NCBI RefSeq assembly: GCF_000701705.1
Contig: NZ_JNJP01000015.1
Coordinates: 1-64,000 of the forward strand
DNA length: 64,000 nt
Origin: Bilophila wadsworthia ATCC 49260
Lineage (GTDB): Bacteria; Desulfobacterota; Desulfovibrionia; Desulfovibrionales; Desulfovibrionaceae
Reading direction: 5' to 3'
The notes beneath the pieces are model-generated. The model saw nothing but the letters and a program-made list of their open reading frames with translations. It ran no database searches and had not been told where the DNA came from. Made by a program: the position numbers and the translations under genes. Positions 26,532-34,376 of this stretch are shown in pieces. Positions within the stretch are counted from its first letter, which is position 1. Each line of letters starts with the position of its first letter.

Positions 26532-28226
26532 TTACAGGAACGTATGCAGGGGGAAGCGGAACGAGATGCACGCGCCGGGACAGGCTAGGCGGCAGCAGCC
26601 GCAGTGCCAGCACTCGTCGGGGTAGGCCACTTCGGGGCCGTGCTCGCCTTCTTTGAGGATAAGGCCGGGACAGCTCGCCACGCATTGCCAGCAGGACTGG
26701 CAGTGTCCGCAGTGCAGGCAGCGTGCGGCTTCGGCGCGGGCGGCCTCAAGGGTGAGCCCCTTGTCCAGCTCCTCGAAGGCGAGCCACGTTTCCCGCGCGG
26801 TGAGCCGCTCCGTCGGGTTGCGCGGGGCTTTCTCGTGATAGCTGATGTTGACGATTTCCTCGAAGGCCACCACATGCTGTTCGGTTCCGCCCGCCGAGGG
26901 GAGCAGGGCAAGCAGCCCTTCGTCGTTGAACCACGCCTCCAGGGGCGCGGCGTCCGTTCCGGTCAGGAATGCGTGCATGGCAAGGGCTGTCCGGCGTCCT
27001 TCCCCGATGGCGGCGCAGACTAGGGAAGGCCCGGAGGCGCATTCCCCGGCGGCGTACAGGCCCGGCTTCGAGGTCATGCCCGTTTCCGGAGCGGCGGCGA
27101 TGAAACCGCGCGGGGTGCGCTCCACGCCCGGCACGGCGTCCAGAAAATCGAGATCCGCCGTGAGACCGCTGGCGCAGATGACGATGTCCGCTTCCAGTTC
27201 CAGCACGCTGCCGGGGATGCGGTCCACGCTGAGGTTGCCCCGCTCGTCGAACCGGAAGCCTGAGACGGCATCGGCCGTCACGCCGGAAACCGTTCCGCCT
27301 CCGCAGCGCACAGCGCCCGCCAGATGGGAAGGGTGAAGGCGGATGCCTTCGTCTTCGGCCTGCCGGACTTCTTCGGCGGGAACGCGCACATGACCCATGT
27401 CTTCAAGGAAGACGAGATGGGTTTCAGCGGCTCCCAGCCGCTTGACCGTGAAGGCGCAGTCAAAGGCCACGCCGCCCCCGCCGAGGATGGCGACGCGTTT
27501 GCCGTCGAGCCGGGTGCGGTTGAGGTTCGATTCCCGCAGGAACCGGACGGCCGGGAGCGCGTGTTCGATGCCGGGGATGTCCAGACGGCGCTCCTTTCCG
27601 TTGCCCGCCGCGATTAGGCAGGCGTCATAGTGTTCCAGCAGCGAGGCAAGGGAAATGTCCCGCCCGACGGCTGTGTTCGTCAGGATGTTGACCCCGAGGC
27701 CGAGGACGAGCCCTACCTCGCGGTCGACCGCGGCCTTGGGCAGCCGGAAGTCCGGGATGGCCTGACGCGGCACGCCCCCGGCGACGGGGGAAGCCTCGAA
27801 GACGTCCACCGTGTGCCCGAGCAGGGCGGAAAAGTAGGCGCAGGTCAGCCCTGCGGGGCCGGAACCGATGACGGCGATCCGCTTGCCGGTCGAGGGAAGG
27901 CGCTTCATGCGCCGGAAGGCGGAACCGTAATCCGCGGCATGCCGTTCCAGCGCGCGGATTGCCACGCCTTCATCGTACGAATTTCGGTTGCAGCCGGTTT
28001 CGCAGGGATGGGGGCATACGCGGCCCGTCACGCCGGGAAACGGATTGCGGGCGCGCAGGTATTCCAGCGCGAGGGCCTCGTTGCCGTCCGCAATGGCTCG
28101 TTCCATTTTCTGAATGGGGTTCCCCGCCGGGCAGCGGCATTCACAGGGGGACGTCCGGCCCTGTCCGGCGTGGCTGGCGTCCTGTACGGAAACGCGGGGT
28201 GTTTCTCTGCTAAAGACTGGAGGCAT
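26532..28226 (-). CDS. GltD-like NAD(P)/FAD oxidoreductase with C-terminal 4Fe-4S ferredoxin domain
   Basis: A 564-residue cytoplasmic electron-transfer flavoprotein of the glutamate synthase small-subunit family. The N-terminal cluster-binding region has CECRCPAGNPI and CPHPCETGCNR (about 28-85). The FAD site is IAVIGSGPAGLTCAYFSA (about 115) and the NAD(P) site VAILGGGGVAFDCAF (about 245). The C-terminus adds an Fe-S module, CLHCGHCQSCWQCVASCPG and CWHCGCCRLACPG, giving up to two extra [4Fe-4S] clusters. It probably passes electrons between NAD(P)H or ferredoxin and the neighbouring flavoprotein encoded 115 bases upstream. The true substrate reaction is unknown; no GltB partner is in this operon. 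Confidence 0.87.
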   Translation of the reverse strand: MPPVFSRETPRVSVQDASHAGQGRTSPCECRCPAGNPIQKMERAIADGNEALALEYLRARNPFPGVTGRVCPHPCETGCNRNSYDEGVAIRALERHAADYGSAFRRMKRLPSTGKRIAVIGSGPAGLTCAYFSALLGHTVDVFEASPVAGGVPRQAIPDFRLPKAAVDREVGLVLGLGVNILTNTAVGRDISLASLLEHYDACLIAAGNGKERRLDIPGIEHALPAVRFLRESNLNRTRLDGKRVAILGGGGVAFDCAFTVKRLGAAETHLVFLEDMGHVRVPAEEVRQAEDEGIRLHPSHLAGAVRCGGGTVSGVTADAVSGFRFDERGNLSVDRIPGSVLELEADIVICASGLTADLDFLDAVPGVERTPRGFIAAAPETGMTSKPGLYAAGECASGPSLVCAAIGEGRRTALAMHAFLTGTDAAPLEAWFNDEGLLALLPSAGGTEQHVVAFEEIVNISYHEKAPRNPTERLTARETWLAFEELDKGLTLEAARAEAARCLHCGHCQSCWQCVASCPGLILKEGEHGPEVAYPDECWHCGCCRLACPGACISFRFPLHTFL

Positions 28227-28341
28227 TCCAGACTCCTTGTTTCAAAAGAAGGGTTCTGTCGCCGCTGGAGCCTTTGGTGGCCCCGTTGCGGCGGGAAACG
28301 GGCCGCACCCGGCGCGGGGGCGCTTCCGGGCGGGTTGCCCG

Positions 28342-30009
28342 TCAGGCTTGCGGGGCCCCGGCCCAGAAAGCCTTGGGGCCGTAGGCATCCTTTTCCAGAA
28401 CAAGCAATTTGTTGAGCGAGGGATCCATGTCGGGATAATCCGTGCGCCGGTAGACGGAACGCCCGGTCTCCCGGCGTTCCCGCGTGGCCAGCGTGGTGAG
28501 CCGGCACGTCCGCAGAAGGTGCATGGCCTCGTGCGCGCGCAAAAGCTCGTGCAGGTTTTTTGCCATGATCGTGTCTTCCACGGACTCGATGAGCGCGAAC
28601 TTTTCAAGGGCGGTGGACATCCCCTTCTCGTTGCGGACGTAGCCCATATAGTAGTCCATGACCTGCCTGATGGCGGCTTCGAACTTGTCTTGGCGGATGC
28701 CGTCCGAGACACCCAGAGGCTTGAAGACGCGCCGTTTCTCGCGTCCGAGTTCGTCCGCGTCGGGTTCGGGAAGTTCCGTATACGTCGAACCGGCGGCCCG
28801 CGCCGCATGATCCCCGGCGATGTAGCCGCTGCAGATGGAGCCCGAGAAATCGTTGAACACGCTTCCGCCGAACAGCCCCTTGACGGTACGGGTTTCGAAG
28901 TTGTCCTTCAGGTAGAGGATCCCGTTGATGTACAGCTCGGACAGTTCCACTTCCATAGGCTTCGCGCTGAAATCGATCCCGGCCTGCGCGCAGTAGTCGT
29001 TCCACGTTTCCTTGTCGCCGGGCATACTGTCGTATTGGAGGTGGTGCAGGATGTCCCTGTCGATGTGGGTGAGATCCAGCACGAAGGGCGGCCCGTTCCC
29101 CTCGGTGAGTTCCCGGTGCGTCCCCTGTATGAGCAGGTAGCGCGGGCCGATTTCCATCATGGGGTGGTACTTGCCCATATAGCGCTGGCCGAGGGCGTTG
29201 ATGCCCTTCGCGCCGCTGCTGGTGATGCCGTTCATGCCGGGGCAGCCCCATCCCTTGGGAAGGAGGGTGGCTTCCTGTTCGGTATCCAGCGTGATGATCT
29301 GGGCCCCGGCCTCATAGGGCAGTGCGATCTGGCTTCCCGTAATGAAGGGGGAGAAGGCGCTGTTGAAGGGATTGAGGGACGAGTTGACGGAAACCCGCCC
29401 GTTCAGGCGGCCGAGGGCCGAAATGACGATTTTCGCCCTGATGATGTGGAACGTGCCGTCAAGGACGTGGAAACCCGCCGCGCCGATGGCCTTTCCGTCC
29501 TGCACGAGGATCTTGGTGCACTGGACATATTCCAGCACGTCGACGCCCTGCGAACGGATAAGCCCTGCGAGTCGGCGCTTGATGTATTTGCCGTTGTTGA
29601 TGTGCGTCCACCAGCTTCCGGGCTGTCCGAATCCGGTGGTGCGGTAGAAGGAGCCGTCCGCGTTGTGCAGGAATTCGATGCCGAGGCTCTTCAGTACCTC
29701 GATCATCTGGGGCATGGCCTCGACCCACTGCCGGACCTGGCTGGGGGAATAGCCGCTGGTCGGCGTACAGTAGAAGTCGACGATGGTTTCCGTCGTGTCG
29801 CCGGGGGCGTCCGTATTCAGCACCGCCATGAAATGGTCGTTGCCGCCGCCGAGGGAGCCGCAGCTTTCCAGTTTGCCCTTATCGGCCAGAAGCACGCGGA
29901 GGCCGTGGCGGCTGGCGGAAAGGGCCGCGCCGCACCCGGAGGCTCCCGCCCCAAGGATCAGGACGTCCGTTTCGTGCACGATGCCTAATGAGTCCAAAGG
30001 AGTCGCCAT
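28342..30009 (-). CDS. FAD-dependent oxidoreductase, fumarate-reductase/AprA-like flavoprotein
   Basis: A 555-residue flavoprotein. The FAD site is VLILGAGASGCGAALSASRH (about 15-35); the family stretch GGGNDHF (about 55) is shared with the flavoprotein at 44071-45762, showing that the two are paralogues. A C-terminal helical domain (about 400-540) resembles that of APS reductase and succinate dehydrogenase flavoproteins. No Tat signal is seen, so it is cytoplasmic. It is the first gene of the unit containing the GltD-like protein and TRAP transporter, and likely performs the first redox step on the imported substrate. Which substrate is unknown. CTCCCTGAAGG-like sequence upstream on the coding strand gives GGAGGT. 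Confidence 0.82.
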   Translation of the reverse strand: MATPLDSLGIVHETDVLILGAGASGCGAALSASRHGLRVLLADKGKLESCGSLGGGNDHFMAVLNTDAPGDTTETIVDFYCTPTSGYSPSQVRQWVEAMPQMIEVLKSLGIEFLHNADGSFYRTTGFGQPGSWWTHINNGKYIKRRLAGLIRSQGVDVLEYVQCTKILVQDGKAIGAAGFHVLDGTFHIIRAKIVISALGRLNGRVSVNSSLNPFNSAFSPFITGSQIALPYEAGAQIITLDTEQEATLLPKGWGCPGMNGITSSGAKGINALGQRYMGKYHPMMEIGPRYLLIQGTHRELTEGNGPPFVLDLTHIDRDILHHLQYDSMPGDKETWNDYCAQAGIDFSAKPMEVELSELYINGILYLKDNFETRTVKGLFGGSVFNDFSGSICSGYIAGDHAARAAGSTYTELPEPDADELGREKRRVFKPLGVSDGIRQDKFEAAIRQVMDYYMGYVRNEKGMSTALEKFALIESVEDTIMAKNLHELLRAHEAMHLLRTCRLTTLATRERRETGRSVYRRTDYPDMDPSLNKLLVLEKDAYGPKAFWAGAPQA

Positions 30010-30067
30010 TCCAAAACCTCCCTGAAGGAACGTTGAACCGTGCGTCCCTTATCGGAGGTTTTACTTG

Positions 30068-30097
30068 TGCAAAATAGTGCGTTTGCACCATTTTGCA
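30068..30097 (-). promoter_or_regulatory. Palindromic operator candidate upstream of the flavoprotein/TRAP operon
   Basis: TGCAAAATAGTGC and GCACCATTTTGCA form a 13-bp inverted repeat (12 of 13 matched) around GTTT, 59 bases before the flavoprotein start. A TATAAT sequence lies at 30120-30125 (minus strand) just upstream. The Crp/Fnr-type regulator encoded directly upstream is the natural binder, but the sequence is not the classical FNR or CRP site. Confidence 0.6.
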
Positions 30098-30188
30098 TGA
30101 TTTGAATGAATATTGATATATTATATTGAAATAAAAAGAATAAAAATGTCGTGACAAACACGTTGCGGTTTCCGGAAAGCCAGAAAAC

Positions 30189-30220
30189 GACAAAAAGGCC
30201 TTGGGAAAGGCCTTTTTGTC
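30189..30220 (-). terminator. Terminator after the Crp/Fnr regulator gene
   Basis: A perfect 14-bp stem GACAAAAAGGCCTT / AAGGCCTTTTTGTC with a 4-base loop and T5 on both strands, 18 bases beyond the regulator stop. It isolates the regulator from the structural operon. Confidence 0.9.
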
Positions 30221-30237
30221 GACCATTTGTTTCTTTT

Positions 30238-30927
30238 TTATCTTTTGTCGCCGCGAGCGAGCCTGTCGAGCGCTTCCATATCGAGGATATGCAGATCGTT
30301 TTTGGTGTATTTCTCGATGATGTTCAACGCCTTAAGGCGGCAGAGGATACGGGTCAGTGTGGTGCGGTGGATGCCGAGCAGGGCCGCGAGCTCCTGCTGC
30401 GTCATGTCGGGGCTGAAACGCGGCCTGCCGCCATACTTCTGGGACATTTCCTGAAACACCCTGCATACATGGCCCATCGTGCCGACAAGCGAGGCGTCGC
30501 CGAGGTGCTGCGAATGGATGACCAGGTGTATGCAAAGCGAGTGGATGAGGTTGAGCAGCAAATCCGGATGGGCGGCGGCGAACGCGCGATCCGTCAGCAG
30601 CCCGGCGTCGAAAATCGCGGCTTCCACCCGTTCCGTGCAGGTCACCACAGTGTTCTTGATGTCCCCGGCGATGATGGTCGGCACGTTCATGAGCGTGCCC
30701 GCCCCGGCGTACAGGATCGTCCGTTCCTCGCCGTTGGCTCCGACATAGGCCAGCCGCACGGTCCCCGAAAGGATATAGTAGAAATAGGGCGATTCCGTAT
30801 TCGAAACGTCGATGGTGTGCCGCTTGGGGAAGACGCGCCGGGAGGCGAGGTGCAGCACCTGTGCCCACGGCGTATTTAAATCGCTTACGCGCGAAGACTT
30901 CATCAACATGGCCTGCTCGTGATTCAT
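30238..30927 (-). CDS. Crp/Fnr-family transcriptional regulator
   Basis: A 229-residue cytoplasmic regulator. The N-terminal cyclic-nucleotide-type beta-barrel (about 20-140) includes YILSGTVRLAYVGANGEERT and GTLMNVPTIIAGDI; there is no N-terminal cysteine cluster, so it is not an oxygen-sensing FNR. The C-terminal winged helix (about 160-225) has the recognition region TQQELAALLGIHRTTLTRIL. The start at 30927 is fixed by GGGGAGGGGG just upstream; a longer frame exists but lacks a ribosome binding site. Its effector may be the transported compound or a metabolite. It likely controls the flavoprotein/TRAP operon through the palindrome at 30068-30097. Confidence 0.88.
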   Translation of the reverse strand: MNHEQAMLMKSSRVSDLNTPWAQVLHLASRRVFPKRHTIDVSNTESPYFYYILSGTVRLAYVGANGEERTILYAGAGTLMNVPTIIAGDIKNTVVTCTERVEAAIFDAGLLTDRAFAAAHPDLLLNLIHSLCIHLVIHSQHLGDASLVGTMGHVCRVFQEMSQKYGGRPRFSPDMTQQELAALLGIHRTTLTRILCRLKALNIIEKYTKNDLHILDMEALDRLARGDKR

Positions 30928-31107
30928 GGACCCCCTCCCCGCCGCTCGAAACGGCGTCAGGTAAAATGTGCCGGAACTCGGACGTTTCGGCAATACTTTT
31001 GCGCATCTTGCGGAGGAGTATCCTTTGTTCGGTATCGTCGAATCGTTATCCGCGTTGGAGGGCAAGGCGCACGGAGGCCTCTTTCTTCGCTTCATACGGA
31101 TGGTATC

Positions 31108-31152
31108 AAAAAAATGGCAGGCAACACCGAGGGAAGTGTCGGTGCCGCCTGC
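31108..31152 (-). terminator. Terminator of the tctC-to-GltS operon
   Basis: On the minus strand GCAGGCggCACCGA pairs with TCGGTGttGCCTGC, followed by ATTTTTTT. It lies 24 bases after the stop of the last GltS-like gene. Confidence 0.85.
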
Positions 31153-31175
31153 GCGGAAAAGGGAACTGAAGGGGG

Positions 31176-32699
31176 CTACCGCAGCCACGTCCCGTCAAGC
31201 AGTTCCTTGGCATCGCGGGTGAGCGGGAAGACGTCGCGCCGCCCGATGTGCTTCACGTCGAATTTCCTGTTCAGGGCGGCGAAGTGGCGCAGCCCGTAGG
31301 CGATGCGGTTCAGGTAGGAATATACCCCGACGGCCCCGGTGGAGAACCCGTCCGCCGCGCTGCCGTAGAGCCCCCGCAGCTCGGGAAGATCGCTGAACAG
31401 CTCTTCCTTCGTCGTGCCGAAACGGGCGAGTTCCGGGGGGACTTTGCCCGCCTCAATGAGATCCCCGATCTTTTTGGCGCTCATGGCTGCCGCCATGCTG
31501 GACCGGCACAGGCCCACGGCGGAGATGTAGGGCGCGCCGAGGGCCAGCGCCTTGTACACCTGATCCTCGGTCGCAAAGCCCCCCGTGATCGCCACATGCG
31601 GGAGTTCCATGCCTTCCGCGGCCAGCTTGTTGAGAATGCCGTAAAGGATGCTTTCCATGACGACCGTGGGGAGGCACCATTCGTTCATCATCTTGCAGGG
31701 GCTGTAGCCGGAGCCGCCGCCCGCGCCGTCGAAGGTGACCATATCCACTTGCGCCTTGGAAGCCAGCCGGAGGATATGCTCCAGATCCTCTGGATCGAAG
31801 CCCGCCATCTTGAAATACACGTTGGTCATGCCCATGTCGCGGAGTTGCGCGATGCGGCCGATCAGATAGTCGTCGCTCCAGATCGGCAGACGGCCGTAGA
31901 CGTGGAAGGCGGGGCACGCCTTGCGGCCATAGGCTTCCTGTACGCCGGGATCACGCGGATCGGGCAGGACAAGGAAACCCTGTTCGCACTTCTTCAGCGC
32001 CTCTTCGAGCGTGGGGACGAGGTTCGCGGGCTGCGTGCCCTTGGCGGACTGCCCGAACTTGAATTCGATGGCCTTGGCCCCGCATTCCCGGATGGCGTAC
32101 TCCGGCACGCCCTGCGCGTCGTCGTCATAGTTGGCCTGAAGGATGATCTGCCCGTATCCCCGGTCATACTTGTTGAAGGCGTCCAGCATTTCCCGGAGCT
32201 TCGGGGCGTGGACGACCTTGCCGTTTTCGTAGGCGAGCGTCGGGTCCTTGCTCACGGCCCCTTCGCCGATGACCGCGTTGACGCCCGCCATGGCCGCGCC
32301 GCCGAAGTAGTCGGGCCAGTTGAGCTTGATGAGCGCGGGCAGGATGATCGGCAGCGCCAGCTTTACGGGGTTGAGGGTGCCGATCTCCCGTTCGAGCCCC
32401 ACATGGTAGATGGTGGCGCGATCGGCGTCCAGCGGAGCCCCCATTGCCCCGAAGGATCTGCCGTTGATGTTGAAATGGGAATAATCGACGGGATAGACCT
32501 TTTCCGAGGCGATCTGGTTTTCCCCCGTGGTGGTGGGATATACGGTCTCCATGCCCCGGACGGCGGACAGGCCGATCTCGCAGCTGCCGATGCAGTCGGC
32601 GGTGCACATGGCGCACATGCCGGAAAAAGAACAGACATGGGACGGATCGCGCATTTTCGTGCGGTTGAACACGGAGCCGAGCGTGGGGCTGTACGACAT
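31176..32699 (-). CDS. GltS-like FMN-binding protein with N-terminal cysteine cluster (copy 2)
   Basis: A 507-residue relative of the FMN-binding synthase domain of glutamate synthase large subunit, lacking the amidotransferase and gluconate-synthase-like domains. The N-terminal 60 residues carry CSFSGMCAMCTADCIGSC, a five-cysteine pattern probably holding an Fe-S cluster. The TIM barrel follows (about 120-450), with DMVTFDGAGGGSGYSPCKMM as the phosphate-binding loop and AITGGFATEDQVYKALALGA near the end. Such enzymes may transfer amino groups to or from 2-oxoglutarate. It is the last gene of the operon and is partly insulated by an internal terminator 24-70 bases upstream of its start. Confidence 0.85.
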   Translation of the reverse strand: MSYSPTLGSVFNRTKMRDPSHVCSFSGMCAMCTADCIGSCEIGLSAVRGMETVYPTTTGENQIASEKVYPVDYSHFNINGRSFGAMGAPLDADRATIYHVGLEREIGTLNPVKLALPIILPALIKLNWPDYFGGAAMAGVNAVIGEGAVSKDPTLAYENGKVVHAPKLREMLDAFNKYDRGYGQIILQANYDDDAQGVPEYAIRECGAKAIEFKFGQSAKGTQPANLVPTLEEALKKCEQGFLVLPDPRDPGVQEAYGRKACPAFHVYGRLPIWSDDYLIGRIAQLRDMGMTNVYFKMAGFDPEDLEHILRLASKAQVDMVTFDGAGGGSGYSPCKMMNEWCLPTVVMESILYGILNKLAAEGMELPHVAITGGFATEDQVYKALALGAPYISAVGLCRSSMAAAMSAKKIGDLIEAGKVPPELARFGTTKEELFSDLPELRGLYGSAADGFSTGAVGVYSYLNRIAYGLRHFAALNRKFDVKHIGRRDVFPLTRDAKELLDGTWLR

Positions 32700-32722
32700 G
32701 GACGTTTCCTCCTTGAAGAACG

Positions 32723-32769
32723 AAAAAACGGCGCGGCCCGTCCCCCGCGATGGGAAACGGCCGCACCGT
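32723..32769 (-). terminator. Terminator-like hairpin inside the operon
   Basis: On the minus strand ACGGtGCGGCC pairs with GGCCGCgCCGT and is followed by TTTTTT, between the deacylase stop and the second GltS-like gene. It should reduce read-through and lower expression of the last gene. Confidence 0.7.
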
Positions 32770-32780
32770 CGGTGGCATGG

Positions 32781-34361
32781 TCAGTCGCGTATGGTCTTGC
32801 CGGGACGCGCGCCCGTATGGACGCCGTGATCGACGGCGATCTCGCCGTTGACGAGCACGTAATCGATGCCTTCCGGGTAGACACGCGGATTTTCAAACGT
32901 ATTCACATCGCGGATGCGGTTTTCGCCGAACACCACCATGTCCGCATCCATGCCGGGCATGATGAAGCCCTTGCGCTTCATGCGGAGTTTGAGCGCCGTG
33001 CTGGAGGTCATCTTGCGCACGGCCTCCTCAAGGGTGAGCAGGCGCTTTTCCCGCACGTAACGGGCGATGAACCGGGGGAAGGCCGCATAGGTACGCGGAT
33101 GCGGCTTGCCGCCGCTCAGCAGGCCGTCGGTGATCAGACACATGGTCGGGTGCTTCATGCCTTCCATTACATCCTCTTCATACATGCCGTGCCCAAGCAG
33201 GCCCACGGCAAGGTTTTCCTCGATCAGCAGATCCAGCACCGCGTCCTCGGGCGACTTGCCGAGGGCCTCGCCAAGGGCCACGGCGCTTTTGCCTTCGCAC
33301 CAGAGGTTCTTTTCGCTGGCGACCGAGGAGACGTAGATGTTCTCCCAGCCCATGACCTGCGAGAAATTTTCCCAGCCTTCGGTGGTGAGCATGTCCTTTT
33401 TGACCTGTTCGCGTTCCTCCGCCAAGGCTTTGAGCAGGCCGTCCGTCCCCCGGCTGTGGTACCACGGCGGAACGACGACGTGCATGAACGTGCTGTTGGC
33501 CGTATACGGATACTGGGCGATGCCGATGTCGATGCCTTCCCCGCGGGCCCGGTCGATGGTGTCGAGATGCCTGCGGGCGTTCCCCCAGTTCCTGCGCCCC
33601 CGCAGCTTGAAATGGGTCACCAGAATACGGATGCCGGTTTCGCGCCCGATGTGGATGACCTCTTCCAATGCCTCGGCCATGTGGTCGGCCTCATTGCGCA
33701 TATGCACGTCGAGGATACCGTCGTAGCGGGCCGCGACTTTGGCGAGCGCGACGAGTTCTTCCGTGGACTGGTACTTGTTGGGCGTGTAGATGAGCCCCGC
33801 CGAAATGCCGCGCGCGCCTTCCTCCATGCACCGGGCCACGCTTTCTTCCATAAGGCGCAGTTCTTCGGCGGTGGGCGGCCTGTCCTCCATGCCCATGACG
33901 TCGAGGCGCACGGTGCCGAGCCCCACATAGGAACTCAGGTTGACGCTCGGCTTCGCGGCGTCGAGCGCATTGAGATAGGAGGCGAACCCGTTCCAGCCCC
34001 ACGGTTTCTGGGCTACGCCGTCGAGCCCGGAAATGCTCGTGCTCCACGGCTCCTTGTTCTTGTCGCTGATGGGGGCCACCGACATGCTGTCGAGGCCTAC
34101 GTTCTCTGTGGTAATCCCTTGCATGATTTTGGGCAAGGCCAACGGCTCATCTATTATCCTCAAATCCGAATGGCTGTGGCTGTCGATGAAGCCGGGGCAC
34201 AGGATGTTGCCTCCAATGTCGAGCACCGTCCGGGCTTCGGGCATATCGTGGGCCGAACCCACGGCCACGATGCGCCCGTCGCGCACGCCGACGCAGCCTT
34301 TGCGCCAGGGGTTGCCCGTCCCGTCCACGATGCGGGCGTTGGTCAAGAGCAGATCCAGCAT
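32781..34361 (-). CDS. N-acyl-D-amino-acid deacylase (D-aminoacylase, amidohydrolase superfamily)
   Basis: A 526-residue zinc hydrolase that releases free D-amino acids from N-acyl forms. The amidohydrolase fold opens with LLLTNARIVDGTGNPW (about 5-20). The metal-binding HxH occurs in PGFIDSHSHSDL (about 58), further ligands in VLVTHFKLRGRRNWG (about 252) and CLITDGLLSGGKPHPRTYAAF (about 415, the conserved DG...HPR text of D-aminoacylases), and the C-terminal strand is KGFIMPGMDADMVVF. Length is normal. It lies 15 bases after the first GltS-like gene. Together with the PLP lyase in the same operon it points to catabolism of an N-blocked D-amino acid or a related compound. Confidence 0.88.
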   Translation of the reverse strand: MLDLLLTNARIVDGTGNPWRKGCVGVRDGRIVAVGSAHDMPEARTVLDIGGNILCPGFIDSHSHSDLRIIDEPLALPKIMQGITTENVGLDSMSVAPISDKNKEPWSTSISGLDGVAQKPWGWNGFASYLNALDAAKPSVNLSSYVGLGTVRLDVMGMEDRPPTAEELRLMEESVARCMEEGARGISAGLIYTPNKYQSTEELVALAKVAARYDGILDVHMRNEADHMAEALEEVIHIGRETGIRILVTHFKLRGRRNWGNARRHLDTIDRARGEGIDIGIAQYPYTANSTFMHVVVPPWYHSRGTDGLLKALAEEREQVKKDMLTTEGWENFSQVMGWENIYVSSVASEKNLWCEGKSAVALGEALGKSPEDAVLDLLIEENLAVGLLGHGMYEEDVMEGMKHPTMCLITDGLLSGGKPHPRTYAAFPRFIARYVREKRLLTLEEAVRKMTSSTALKLRMKRKGFIMPGMDADMVVFGENRIRDVNTFENPRVYPEGIDYVLVNGEIAVDHGVHTGARPGKTIRD

Positions 34362-34376
34362 GAACGCCTCTCCTTG

